Shown: positions 1-8,198 of the stretch, piece by piece
How the letters are laid out: every line of letters begins with the position of its first letter
How positions within the stretch are numbered: position 1 is the first letter of the stretch
Assembly (NCBI RefSeq): GCF_003665155.1
Contig: NZ_RCFQ01000002.1
Location: forward strand, 62,001-126,000
DNA: 64,000 nucleotides
Source: Mariprofundus sp. EBB-1
Lineage (GTDB): Bacteria; Pseudomonadota; Zetaproteobacteria; Mariprofundales; Mariprofundaceae
Direction: 5' to 3'
Notes under the pieces: generated by a model
The model's database searches: none
What the model was told of the DNA's origin: nothing
Seen by the model: the letters and a program-made list of their open reading frames with translations, nothing else
Program-made: the position numbers and the translations under genes

Positions 1-55
1 GGATGCGATGCCTCGTTGGGCATTGAAGCGGTAGTAAACGTCAATTGGATGATCG

Positions 56-835
56 TTAATGAAGGTCCCTTCGTTCAAAAACAAGCATGCATATGATTAA
101 TAAGAAGCCAATTTCACCAAAGGAATATAGAAAAATATTCATCATGGTTTCTTGGTTATATGTTTCTATATAACCGGCAGCATTTCGTAGATTAACGGCC
201 TCAAGGTTTGGTAGTAAGTAGTAAATGATTTCTGTTATCCAATGAAGATACGGTGAATCGGATTGCTGTCCAAATTGTTGAATTGTGAAGGTGAAACGAC
301 CAGCAACATCGATACTCAAGCTGAGAAGAATAGCGAGAAAAAGACTGGATGCTTGTGCAAATATCATAGCAATAGCAATGATCAACCATGTCTCTAGAAC
401 GGTGGCAATGCATGCTTGTATTACAGATGGCCAGAACGGTGTGCCAACAAGGGAAGCGAGTAGCATAAGCAGCAGGCACATAAGCGTTGTTAGCCCTCCA
501 ATGATAGTAGCTAGTCCAATGAACTTTCCTACAATATATTGCCAGCGTGATGAAATGCGGGTGAGTAGTACATATAGCATTCTCCCTTCTTTTTCCTGTT
601 GTATGCTTTGGATAGTCAACACAATAGCCATCAAACTACTGAGTATAGAAATGCTGCCCAAGCCTATATCAAGAACCATCATCTCTGTGCGTCCCATGGT
701 GACAGATGCAAGGGATGTTGCTGTTAGTAGAATGATCATCAGAAACAAGAGCACGCTGTACATAACCTTGTTTCGTAGCACTTCAGAAAAAGTCATTCTG
801 GCAATAGCAAAGATAGGGGGAAATGTGTTGTTCAT
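56..835 (-). CDS. ABC-2 type permease, PilI-like, of the pilus locus
   Basis: A 259-residue polytopic inner-membrane protein with about six hydrophobic segments: near residues 25-50, 55-75, 105-135, 140-175, 205-225 and 235-252. An acidic/basic loop (QQEKEGRMLYVLLTRISSR) after the second segment is typical of ABC-2 permeases that contact their ATPase. Its start codon overlaps the stop of the upstream ATPase gene by 4 bp, so the two should form one transporter. Last complete gene of a minus-strand operon that begins with type IV pilins. In Myxococcus xanthus pilG-pilH-pilI directly follow pilA, and PilH/PilI form an ABC transporter needed for pilus assembly; this gene occupies the PilI place. 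The substrate is unknown. The PilI assignment rests on context, not on a sequence search. The 55 bases beyond its stop hold no gene that can be called. Confidence 0.8.
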   Translation of the reverse strand: MNNTFPPIFAIARMTFSEVLRNKVMYSVLLFLMIILLTATSLASVTMGRTEMMVLDIGLGSISILSSLMAIVLTIQSIQQEKEGRMLYVLLTRISSRWQYIVGKFIGLATIIGGLTTLMCLLLMLLASLVGTPFWPSVIQACIATVLETWLIIAIAMIFAQASSLFLAILLSLSIDVAGRFTFTIQQFGQQSDSPYLHWITEIIYYLLPNLEAVNLRNAAGYIETYNQETMMNIFLYSFGEIGFLLIICMLVFERRDLH

Positions 836-1755
836 TGAGCGGATCCATGGTTCAGTATATTGATAAATGCATCTTCTAATGTATGGCGCTGTTTTTCGAC
901 TGCAAGGAGTTTAGTTTCTGTTGATGATAATATAAGTTGGATGATGTCATCGCGTTCTTTTTGGTTTTCAACTATCAATTGATAGCTGTTGTCTGTGAGT
1001 GGTTTTAGTTCAGTGTGTTTTCTTATGATTGGCTCCCCTTGCAAGGAGATGACCCATTTTTGTTCAAAATCCAATAACTTGGACATTGATCCCTGATAGG
1101 AAATATGCCCTTTGTTTAAAATAATTACCTGTTCACAAATTGCTTCTGCATCAGGTAGAATATGGGAAGAAAAGAGCAGTGTGGCTCCGTTGTTTTTAGC
1201 CTCAAGTAGCACATTTCTGACCAGTTCCCGGCCGAGTGGATCAAGGCCGGAAAGCGGTTCATCAAGCAGAATGAATTCAGGCTCATGTAGCATTGCTTGC
1301 GCTAAGCCAACGCGTTGAACCTGGCCTTTTGAACAGGCATGGAGCGGTTGATGTAGAATATCCGAGAAAAGTAATTTTTCAGCCCAATTGTGAATGATAA
1401 GTGGTAAATCTTTTTTTCTGATTCCAGATATTTGTGCTAACCCCGTTAACAATTCGGAAGGTGTTAGGTTTTTATAAAAGTAGGGTTGTTCTGGCATGAA
1501 ACCAATAGATTTGGCTGGTAAACCATGTTGGATGGGGTTTCCATTGTATAAAATGTTACCTTGGTTGGCTTTGCATAAGCCACATAGGATTCTGAATGTA
1601 CTGGTTTTTCCTGCGCCGTTGGGCCCCAAATAAGCTGTTGATACCCCTCTAGGAATATCAAAGCTGACCCGGTCTAAAATACACTTTTGTTTCTGGAGAA
1701 CATGTCCGGTAGGCACTGTTAGAGAAAGATCTTTTACTTCTAAAATTGGACTCAT
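832..1755 (-). CDS. ABC transporter ATPase, PilH-like
   Basis: A 307-residue ABC ATPase of the ABC-2 export type. Walker A is LGPNGAGKTSTF near residue 43, the signature is a variant (CSKGQVQRVG instead of LSGGQ), Walker B is FILLDEPLSGLDP, and the switch histidine is in SSHILPDAE. About 80 residues after the core form the C-terminal domain common in NodI/CcmA-type exporters. It overlaps the upstream TPR gene and the downstream permease gene by 4 bp each (ATGA), so all three are likely translated together. By gene order it corresponds to Myxococcus PilH. The transported substrate cannot be read from the sequence. Confidence 0.85.
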   Translation of the reverse strand: MSPILEVKDLSLTVPTGHVLQKQKCILDRVSFDIPRGVSTAYLGPNGAGKTSTFRILCGLCKANQGNILYNGNPIQHGLPAKSIGFMPEQPYFYKNLTPSELLTGLAQISGIRKKDLPLIIHNWAEKLLFSDILHQPLHACSKGQVQRVGLAQAMLHEPEFILLDEPLSGLDPLGRELVRNVLLEAKNNGATLLFSSHILPDAEAICEQVIILNKGHISYQGSMSKLLDFEQKWVISLQGEPIIRKHTELKPLTDNSYQLIVENQKERDDIIQLILSSTETKLLAVEKQRHTLEDAFINILNHGSAQ

Positions 1756-2645
1756 TGCTGATTGTGTCCTGTGGTTGTTGGCTTGCGTTTGGGTGGCGTG
1801 AACACTTTATATCGTTGATTACTGGCGCTACTCACGATTGTTCCATCGTTGTGCACAACAATGGTTCCACCATCTGCCAGTCTGGTAGGGATCACATAAC
1901 CTTTATTTCGTAACTGAAGTAAATCGCGCTTATTGTTAAAACGAAAGCTGAGGGTATTTAACCATTTATCTATTTGCTGCAGTGTTTTTTCAGTGAGAAG
2001 TGTGTGTTGTTGTTTCAGGAGCTGTTTACTGAGATTTGGATCTTGGTTATCAAGAATGAGGCGCTGCAGAAATGATAATGCAGTATCAATATGTCCCGAT
2101 TCAGTTTGCATGCGTAAAGCAAGGTTGGTGACGATTGGTGGGGCACCATCTATTTGTGCGGCCTGACTAAAACGGCGCCCAGCCTCTTCATAGTTGTGAT
2201 CAAACCAATAGGCATTGAATCCGCGATAATAGAGCCAGCGCCAGTCGTTAGGAAACTGACGAATGGCACGTTCAAGAATGGGTTTACTTAGTTTTGTGTT
2301 GTTGGTGTTCCATGGAATGGCAAAGGATGCCAAGTAGTATGCATGTTCTGCATTTGGATTGAGTTGAATGATGTTCAAGAGTAACTTGTTTAGATAGCTA
2401 TAATCAGCATGAGCAATACTGCTTCCAAAATAGGAAAGAGTTTTGATCCATAGCATGCTTGCGAAGAGGTTCTGGTAGCCAAGGCTTATTTTTTCTGAGA
2501 GTTGTGGTGAGGGTAGTTGGCTTTGTAGTTCAATGTAAGTTGCATTTCCTCTGCTCGATGTAAGTCGTGCGTTGAAGAGGATGGATGCAGTGAGGAAGAA
2601 TAGGCAGCAAAGGAGAGCTGCGTACTTTTGACTACCAGATTTCAA
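1752..2645 (-). CDS. TPR-like membrane-anchored protein in the pilus operon
   Basis: A 297-residue protein with one N-terminal hydrophobic segment (about residues 8-25, a signal anchor or uncleaved signal). The following helical region (about 85-200) looks like tetratricopeptide repeats, with motifs such as NAEHAYYLASF, WRWLYYRGFNAYWFDHNYEEA and GHIDTALSFLQRL. The C-terminal 60 residues are basic and include a VVHNDGTIVS segment. It probably faces the periplasm as an adaptor. Its start overlaps the end of the oligosaccharyltransferase gene by 14 bp and its end overlaps the ATPase gene by 4 bp. In Myxococcus the gene before pilH-pilI is pilG, of unknown biochemistry; this may be a functional counterpart, but homology is not shown here. 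Confidence 0.7.
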   Translation of the reverse strand: MKSGSQKYAALLCCLFFLTASILFNARLTSSRGNATYIELQSQLPSPQLSEKISLGYQNLFASMLWIKTLSYFGSSIAHADYSYLNKLLLNIIQLNPNAEHAYYLASFAIPWNTNNTKLSKPILERAIRQFPNDWRWLYYRGFNAYWFDHNYEEAGRRFSQAAQIDGAPPIVTNLALRMQTESGHIDTALSFLQRLILDNQDPNLSKQLLKQQHTLLTEKTLQQIDKWLNTLSFRFNNKRDLLQLRNKGYVIPTRLADGGTIVVHNDGTIVSSASNQRYKVFTPPKRKPTTTGHNQQ

Positions 2646-4380
2646 TTTGCTCTCCTTGTTTGTGACCTAGTGTTACATGATTGGTTAATTTTTGGCTAAC
2701 TTCAAGCGTTGGATAGGCTTGATTATGTAGCTCAATTAAATATTTTTCAGTGAAAATATCATCTTTTAAATGGGCAATAAGAATCCGGTAGCGTAGAGAC
2801 TGGCTGCTTTGATGCTGAAACCAGTATCGAAAAGCCAGGTTTTCACTTCCTATCCAGGTATTGTTTGAAGCATTAGTGGTCTGTAATTTTAAGAAATACC
2901 ATTGCAGGGCTGCTCGGGATGACCAGGGGGAATCAATAGCGATAGCCATGGGTTGAATGAAAGATTCAGTCTGTATTGATTGGTTTATGTTTTTCTCTGC
3001 AGTAAATAATGTAAATGTAAACCACTGCCAGTTGTAAGCTAGAAATATGGCGGGGAGTAGTAATAAGGCGATAGAGAGTGGGGGGGTAGTCTTAACATTG
3101 TGGACGCGTGCTTTTGTGAATAGTGCAGCTGCATAGAGTGCGAAAAGAACTAGAAAAAAGCCTTGCAGTAATGCAACGCTTACCATGCTTTGGGTGGTCA
3201 TCAGGATTAATCCTAATCCCGCCTGAGTTTGACCTGATTCAATATTAAACTCTTGATCTAGATAAATATCCCAACACTTTTTCCCAATCATTATCATGAG
3301 CCCGATGATTGCGATACCTCCAGCAATTCCCCATTCAAGCAGAAATTGAAGCAGTGAGTTATGTGCCCAAAGGTTTCCTCCTGATAATTGCGTAGAAGCA
3401 ATTTCTGCCCATTCCGGATGCTGTAGGAGGGAGGGAATCAAGATCTCAGTTCCGTATGAAATGAGATTACCTGCACCAATGCCTAGCCAAATATGTTCCA
3501 GAAAAAGGCGCGTTGACATATCCCAAATAAGTAGGCGGATTTGGGTGCCTGTTGTTTCAAATCGGTTGAATAGCGTGGGTATATCGGATGCGGGAAATGC
3601 ATGCCAGTAACTAACGATGCAAAATGCGATCACTATGGTGGATAGTATCTTGATACATAGTGTTGTTTTTTGTTTGCTGATAAAAAGAAGCATTGTGACA
3701 GCCAAAACCAAAAGAATGCTGCTACTTCTGCTGCTGGTGGCAAGGAGTCCTGCGCAGGGAAGTATTGAGGCAATAAGCCAGGGTAAATACCTTTGTGCTT
3801 TATTGCACTCTGACCACAGTGCTGTGCAGACTAAGATCAGGAACAGACCTTGCATATTTGTTTGAAGAAGCACGCCAGCATAGTGGCTGGGATAATCTTG
3901 CCAGATAGGGAATAACTCAAAACCGGGAGTGAAGGGGAGTTGGAATTGTTGCGCAACAGCAAAGACAACATAAAAATTTCCAATACAGGCTAATAATATT
4001 TTCCAATTGGCGCTACCAATTAGTTGTGCCGCAGATGCACCTGACATGCGAAAAATGAGCCAGGACGATGCAATGTATAAAGCCATTTGCCAGGCTCTCC
4101 ATGGGTTACGCAGATCCATGAACAGCAGTTGAATGCAAATTGGAATGATAAGCAGGGCAAAGAATATCCAGGCCATTGTACTGTTCGTTTGAATATTCTG
4201 ATCTTGATTTGTTGCCATGACTGCAGCAGCAATAAGAGCTGTCACGAATGCAAGCAAATCCATGGCAATGTATGAATCGAGAATATTGGGCCAAAAAAGC
4301 GGTGATAGGAAAAAAACTAACCAGCAGGTGATAATTGCTTTCGAGGTGTGAAGAGATTGCGTTAGCGTAGATTGAGACAT
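2632..4380 (-). CDS. O-antigen ligase / PglL-type O-oligosaccharyltransferase
   Basis: A 582-residue integral membrane protein with about a dozen hydrophobic segments and a large periplasmic loop carrying GNLWAHNSLLQFLLEWGIAGG near residue 340. This is the Wzy_C-type signature, with the conserved histidine, shared by WaaL ligases, Wzy polymerases and PglL/TfpO pilin glycosyltransferases. The C-terminal 150 residues form a soluble domain, as in PglL-like enzymes. Lying directly downstream of two pilin genes, it most likely transfers a lipid-linked glycan to pilin Ser/Thr. A lipopolysaccharide ligase is the alternative, but no LPS genes are nearby. The gap to the second pilin gene is only 35 bp, so co-transcription is likely. 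Confidence 0.75.
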   Translation of the reverse strand: MSQSTLTQSLHTSKAIITCWLVFFLSPLFWPNILDSYIAMDLLAFVTALIAAAVMATNQDQNIQTNSTMAWIFFALLIIPICIQLLFMDLRNPWRAWQMALYIASSWLIFRMSGASAAQLIGSANWKILLACIGNFYVVFAVAQQFQLPFTPGFELFPIWQDYPSHYAGVLLQTNMQGLFLILVCTALWSECNKAQRYLPWLIASILPCAGLLATSSRSSSILLVLAVTMLLFISKQKTTLCIKILSTIVIAFCIVSYWHAFPASDIPTLFNRFETTGTQIRLLIWDMSTRLFLEHIWLGIGAGNLISYGTEILIPSLLQHPEWAEIASTQLSGGNLWAHNSLLQFLLEWGIAGGIAIIGLMIMIGKKCWDIYLDQEFNIESGQTQAGLGLILMTTQSMVSVALLQGFFLVLFALYAAALFTKARVHNVKTTPPLSIALLLLPAIFLAYNWQWFTFTLFTAEKNINQSIQTESFIQPMAIAIDSPWSSRAALQWYFLKLQTTNASNNTWIGSENLAFRYWFQHQSSQSLRYRILIAHLKDDIFTEKYLIELHNQAYPTLEVSQKLTNHVTLGHKQGEQIEIW

Positions 4381-4415
4381 GGGGTGTTATTCATGACACT
4401 GACGTTTCAGTTTGT

Positions 4416-4832
4416 TTAGCAGCCTATATCGTATAAACCGATTGCTTTACTTGTCTCTGACATATTGCCTTGTTGAGATGTAGTGTAGGTGGCATCACCA
4501 TTTTTATGCTGCGCTTTCGCAGTGAAGTCATTAGATGCTGCACCTGTTACAGATGCGCATACTAATTCGCTTAATCTGGCACTGGCTAGGTTGGGAAGAG
4601 ATGCTTGATAGCCCTCAGTGGGAGTCAGATTAACATATGCATTATTGTCGGAATAATAAGCTTCTTCACTGGTCTGGATGTTCCGCAGGTCAGATTCTGC
4701 TGAGGAATTGAATGAGCCCGTTCGATAGGACATAAACTGAGGGATGGCAATAGATGCTAAAATGCCAATGGCAGCCACTACAATTATCAACTCAATCAGT
4801 GTGAATCCATTAGATGTTTCTGTTTTACTCAT
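4416..4832 (-). CDS. pilA: Type IV major-pilin-like protein, second copy with Cys pair
   Basis: A 138-residue prepilin. A short leader ends in Gly before FTLIELIIVVAAIGIL, the class III signal cleaved and N-methylated by PilD, with the conserved Glu at mature position 5. The globular part has two cysteines (in LVCAS and at the extreme C-terminus, DIGC) that could form the D-region disulfide of type IVa pilins. The neighbouring pilin has none. It is closely related to that copy at the N-terminus but diverges after about residue 60. The Shine-Dalgarno site is modest (GGTGAT). It lies downstream of a strong terminator, so it is expected to be less expressed than the first copy or to have its own promoter. 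Confidence 0.9.
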   Translation of the reverse strand: MSKTETSNGFTLIELIIVVAAIGILASIAIPQFMSYRTGSFNSSAESDLRNIQTSEEAYYSDNNAYVNLTPTEGYQASLPNLASARLSELVCASVTGAASNDFTAKAQHKNGDATYTTSQQGNMSETSKAIGLYDIGC

Positions 4833-4936
4833 AAATCACCATGCTTAACCTTGAATGTTATTGCGAAAATGTATGTGAAAATATAGTGATGAAGGCCATC
4901 AAACAGAATGAACGTTTATGTTTGACGGTATGACAT

Positions 4937-4973
4937 AAAAAAGCAGGGACCCGACCTAGCCGGATCCCTGCTG
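4937..4973 (-). terminator. Rho-independent terminator after the first pilin gene
   Basis: On the minus strand the arm AGCAGGGA pairs with TCCCTGCT (4965-4972 with 4942-4949). Partial inner pairing (CCGG/CGGG) surrounds a short loop, and a run of T residues follows. It lies 16-52 bases after the stop of the first pilin gene and before the second, so it would let the major pilin be made in excess over the rest of the operon. Confidence 0.8.
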
Positions 4974-4988
4974 CTTTCGAGGTTGTGC

Positions 4989-5411
4989 TTAGAAGAGTGC
5001 AGTTCCTGCACTAGAGGCAGCTTCAGTAATGCCGGTTGATGCAGTACCCGTGTATGTTTTATCGCCGTTAAGGTGTTTGCTCGCCATGGTGTAATCGGTA
5101 GCTGTTACCGTTCCAGCAGTAGCTTTTACGCCTTTGGAGAGCTTAGCACCAGGCAGGCTGGTGATAGTGTTTGTGGCGGCAGTATCAGAACCTGAATCGG
5201 CAAAAGAAACATATGCTTGCGTATCTGCATATGCACCTTCCTGAGCAGTCATGAGGTTACGCATATCGGCTTCTGCTGTGCCATTGAATGCTTTAACACG
5301 GTAGCTTGAGAACTGTGGAATAGCGATCGCTGCCAGAATACCGATAATGGCAACAACGATCATCAATTCGATCAGTGTAAAGCCCTTTTCTTGTTTGAAG
5401 ATATTAGTCAT
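4989..5411 (-). CDS. pilA: Type IV pilin (major pilin candidate)
   Basis: A 140-residue prepilin with an 11-residue leader ending in Gly, then FTLIELMIVVAIIGILA and IPQFSSYR, the standard N-methylated type IVa helix. The C-terminal globular part is rich in Ala, Thr, Gly and Ser and contains no cysteine, so it cannot form the usual D-region disulfide. Abundant Ser/Thr would suit the O-glycosyltransferase encoded downstream. It has a good Shine-Dalgarno site (CAGGAGAAA), a sigma-54 type promoter about 60 bp upstream, and a strong terminator just after the stop. Together these make it the likely highly expressed major pilin. Confidence 0.92.
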   Translation of the reverse strand: MTNIFKQEKGFTLIELMIVVAIIGILAAIAIPQFSSYRVKAFNGTAEADMRNLMTAQEGAYADTQAYVSFADSGSDTAATNTITSLPGAKLSKGVKATAGTVTATDYTMASKHLNGDKTYTGTASTGITEAASSAGTALF

Positions 5412-5473
5412 AAGATTTTTTCTCCTGTTGATGTTGTTTTGTCACTTTCAATACATAGTGATGGGTGTATTGG

Positions 5474-5489
5474 AGCAATGTGTATGCCA
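5474..5489 (-). promoter_or_regulatory. Sigma-54 (-24/-12) promoter of the first pilin gene
   Basis: The minus strand reads TGGCATACACATTGCT, with GG and GC separated by exactly 10 bases, close to the RpoN consensus TGGCAC-N5-TTGCA. The predicted start would be about 12 bases further on, giving a leader of roughly 50 nt before the pilin ATG. Sigma-54 control with PilS/PilR is usual for type IV pilin genes. No PilR gene is in this window. Confidence 0.8.
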
Positions 5490-5639
5490 AACAAAATGGC
5501 TCTATTCTCTGGTTTGTTGCGCATGAGTGACGATAAGTGTCACCTTCACCTGCCCTGTTTGGTCAGTTTCGGATAATACATATTTTTACTGACAAGTTAA
5601 GGGAATGCTGATTAGCTTGGCGAGAATAACAAAGGTGAA

Positions 5640-6008
5640 ATGATGGCTGTAAAATTATTTAAGTTAAGAAATGTGCCGGATGATGAAGCGGAAGATATCC
5701 GGCAGCTGTTATTGCAGCATGAAATAAGTTTTTATGAGACAGATGCCGGAGGGTGGGGCATTTCTGTGCCTGCGATCTGGCTTCATGATGAGGGCTGTTT
5801 TGAGCAGGCTAAGGGTTTAATCGAGGCCTATCAGCGTGAAAGAGCTGAGCACGCACGCACTGCCTACCAATTGCAAAAAGAGCAGGGCGAAGAAGAGACT
5901 GTTATCGATAGAATTAGACAGCAGCCTTTGCGTTTTGCGCTGTTTATGGTGATGGGCTTGTTTGTGGTCTATGTAAGCTTGGCACCGTTTGTCGATTTTC
6001 TTCAATAA
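5640..6008 (+). CDS. DUF6164-like small membrane protein
   Basis: A 122-residue protein. The N-terminal domain (about 1-60) starts MMAVKLFKLRNVPDDEAEDI and resembles the DUF2007/DUF6164 signal-transducing small domains. A charged helical linker rich in Gln/Glu follows, then one C-terminal transmembrane helix (about residues 97-118). Function unknown. It stands alone between the pilus locus and the envelope operon; ATG could be at either of the first two Met codons (5640 or 5643). The family name is from memory of the N-terminal pattern and should be treated as tentative. Confidence 0.7.
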   Translation: MMAVKLFKLRNVPDDEAEDIRQLLLQHEISFYETDAGGWGISVPAIWLHDEGCFEQAKGLIEAYQRERAEHARTAYQLQKEQGEEETVIDRIRQQPLRFALFMVMGLFVVYVSLAPFVDFLQ

Positions 6009-6056
6009 AATTAGAGAGGTACTGATCTGTTGCCATCCTGGTAAAAATCAGTTCGT

Positions 6057-6147
6057 ACAGACAAAAGCGCGATTGTGTCTGTGCTGAATCAATCCGCGCT
6101 TCCCTACCTGAAATATATGTACCTTCGGGTCAGGGCGTAGAGAAGCG
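6057..6147 (+). other. Candidate structured leader RNA ahead of the envelope operon
   Basis: Two adjacent stem-loops lie 40-130 bases upstream of the LolA-like gene. The first pairs ACAGACA (6057-6063) with TGTCTGT (6076-6082). The second pairs CGCTTC (6097-6102) with GAAGCG (6142-6147); inside it TAC/GTA, CTG/CAG and an ACC-TTCG-GGT tetraloop hairpin can stack with bulges. It could be a 5' UTR element or the 3' end of the upstream transcript. It matches no riboswitch class I can recall. Confidence 0.35.
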
Positions 6148-6186
6148 TGTCTTCACCTTTTTGTTGTATTGGCTTACTATTAAGTC

Positions 6187-6957
6187 ATGAATATGATCTA
6201 TCTGCTATTAATCACTCTGTTGTCTGTGCTGCCTCTCTCTGCACAGGCTGCTGATGATCAGGGTGAGCAGGTTCAAACAGCACAACAGGTGACTGCCCGC
6301 GATCTGGTAAGGCGATTACAGGATCGCTTGCGATCTGATAGCAGTATAACCAGATATAATATGCGCATTGAAACAGCCGACTGGCAGCGTGAAGTGGAGA
6401 TGGATGCCTGGGATGATCGTGCTAAGAAACGTTTCTTTATTCGGATCCTTGCGCCAAAAAAAGATAAGAACACCACTTGGCTGAAAAACGGTGGAAACCT
6501 TTGGATGTATCTGCCCAAACTTGAGCGCGATATCCGTATTCCTCCATCGATGATGCTGTCCAATTGGATGGGGTCTGATTTTACCAATGATGATCTGGTG
6601 AAGATGGAGTCTGTGGTGGAAGATTATACCCATCGGGTGCTCTCTGAGCAGGATGGTGTGTATGCTGTGGAATCAATACCGCGCCTCGATGCGCCTGTGG
6701 TATGGGGTAAAATAGTTCGCCTCATCAGGCATGATGCGATGCCCTTATCTGAAGACTATTTCGATGAACATGGCGCACATATACGGCATCTTGCCTTTGA
6801 TCGTATTCAGATGATGGGAGGGCGTGAAATCCCGACACGCTGGATCATGCAAGCCGATGATAGCCCCGATAAACGTACGATTATGATTCTGGAAAAGGTC
6901 ACGTTCGATGCAGTGATTGAAGAAAATATCTTCACACGCAGGAATATGCGCCACTAA
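6187..6957 (+). CDS. LolA-like outer membrane lipoprotein-sorting protein
   Basis: A 256-residue exported protein. The signal peptide is about residues 1-21, ending SLSAQA. The mature part has the beta-rich pattern of the LolA/LppX-like family: WQREVEMDAWDD, RFFIRILAPKKDKNTTWL, GGNLWMYLPKLERDIRIPP and NWMGSDFTNDDLV are characteristic of the LolA-like set found beside MacB-type permeases. It probably carries a lipid or lipid-modified cargo across the periplasm. It is the first gene of a compact operon with two permeases, an ATPase and an outer-membrane barrel, and its stop overlaps the next start (TAATG). Confidence 0.85.
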   Translation: MNMIYLLLITLLSVLPLSAQAADDQGEQVQTAQQVTARDLVRRLQDRLRSDSSITRYNMRIETADWQREVEMDAWDDRAKKRFFIRILAPKKDKNTTWLKNGGNLWMYLPKLERDIRIPPSMMLSNWMGSDFTNDDLVKMESVVEDYTHRVLSEQDGVYAVESIPRLDAPVVWGKIVRLIRHDAMPLSEDYFDEHGAHIRHLAFDRIQMMGGREIPTRWIMQADDSPDKRTIMILEKVTFDAVIEENIFTRRNMRH

Positions 6958-8174
6958 TGTTGGCTCTGGCCTGGCGCAATGTGTTGCGCAATGGACGCCG
7001 CAGTTTGATCACTATCTCCGCTGTGGCGCTTGGCCTTGCATCGTTGATATTTTTATGGGGTTTTAATGATGGGGTGCACAACACCATGATGCGTAACCTG
7101 CAGCAGGTGATCGTTGGTAGTGTGCAAATCCATGCCGAAGGTTTTTTTCATCACCCCAAGCTGGTGAAAACCGTGCCGGATGCAGCATCGGTTATCAATA
7201 TTATCAAAGATAGTGGCATTGATCAGTATGCGTATCGTTTACGCACCTTCGCGTTGGCGGCTGGTCGTGAGACTTCGGAAGGTCTTATTTTATTGGGAAT
7301 AGAGCCTGAAATGGAAGGTCAAACAACACGCATTGATCAGAAGGTGGATCAGGGGCGCTTTCTTCAGAACAATGAAGAGGCGGCATGTGTACTGGGTGAA
7401 ACTACGGCACGTAACCTGAATTTGACGTTGGGTGATGACGTGGTGTTGTTGACCGAGGATCTGTATGGATCGCTGGCGGCAGAGAAACTCACGCTGGTCG
7501 GCATTATTTCCAGTGGGGAGATGGGCATTGATCGTGGTTTGGCGATCATACCACTTGGCTTTATGCAGCAGATGACCGGAATGCAGGGCAGGTATTCAGA
7601 AATCGTACTGCAACTGCCGACCGACCAGCTTGAATCAACTACGGCTCAACTCAAACAGGCATTGGCAGCGAAGCGTGCAAGCTATGAAGTGCTGCGCTGG
7701 TACGATATGTATCCGATGATGAAGCAGTGGGTGGAGTTGGAAAATGCTTTTTATTATATATTCCTTTCTATCGTACTGGTGATTATTGCAGCAGGCATCA
7801 TGAATACGGTATTGATGAGCATGCTGGAGCGCATGCGTGAATTTGGCGTGATGATGGCTTTAGGTTGTGGGCGTGTGAAGATGGCAGGTATGGTGGTGGC
7901 AGAATCCTTACTACTTGGTGTTGCAGGTATTTTGATGGGCTCGATCATCGGCTTGGCGCTGGTCTATTATTTTCAGACGGCAGGCATTGATCTTTCCGGT
8001 CAGATGGATTCGATGGCACGCTTTTATATCAATCCGGTCATTCATACGGAAATTGATGGCGAACATTTATGGGATACGATACTGGCGGTGCTGGGGGCGA
8101 CACTGGTGGCTGCAATATGGCCCTCTATTCGCGTGGCAAGGCTGGAGCCTGTGGAGGCTATCCATCATGTCTGA
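6957..8174 (+). CDS. MacB/LolCE-type ABC permease (first of pair)
   Basis: A 405-residue permease with the MacB/FtsX layout: one N-terminal transmembrane helix (about 17-38), a large periplasmic domain (about 40-265) and three C-terminal helices (about 270-295, 320-345, 365-390). The motif MLERMREFGVMMALGCG after the second helix is the usual coupling region of LolC/E-like permeases. The N-terminal NVLRNGRRSLITISAVALG is also typical. It pairs with the second permease downstream and the LolD-like ATPase to form a lipid or lipoprotein-handling mechanotransmission transporter. It may move cargo together with the LolA-like protein encoded just upstream. Confidence 0.88.
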   Translation: MLALAWRNVLRNGRRSLITISAVALGLASLIFLWGFNDGVHNTMMRNLQQVIVGSVQIHAEGFFHHPKLVKTVPDAASVINIIKDSGIDQYAYRLRTFALAAGRETSEGLILLGIEPEMEGQTTRIDQKVDQGRFLQNNEEAACVLGETTARNLNLTLGDDVVLLTEDLYGSLAAEKLTLVGIISSGEMGIDRGLAIIPLGFMQQMTGMQGRYSEIVLQLPTDQLESTTAQLKQALAAKRASYEVLRWYDMYPMMKQWVELENAFYYIFLSIVLVIIAAGIMNTVLMSMLERMREFGVMMALGCGRVKMAGMVVAESLLLGVAGILMGSIIGLALVYYFQTAGIDLSGQMDSMARFYINPVIHTEIDGEHLWDTILAVLGATLVAAIWPSIRVARLEPVEAIHHV

Positions 8175-8198
8175 GGGAATCCTGTCATTATCTATTTT

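Noticed and set aside
285-863. Plus-strand 192-residue frame over the permease gene
   Set aside because: Shadow of the minus-strand permease, rich in Ser/Arg with no coherent domain.
6057-6147. Cyclic di-GMP (GEMM) riboswitch
   Set aside because: The tetraloop hairpin and stem are suggestive at first glance, but the GEMM conserved core is absent.
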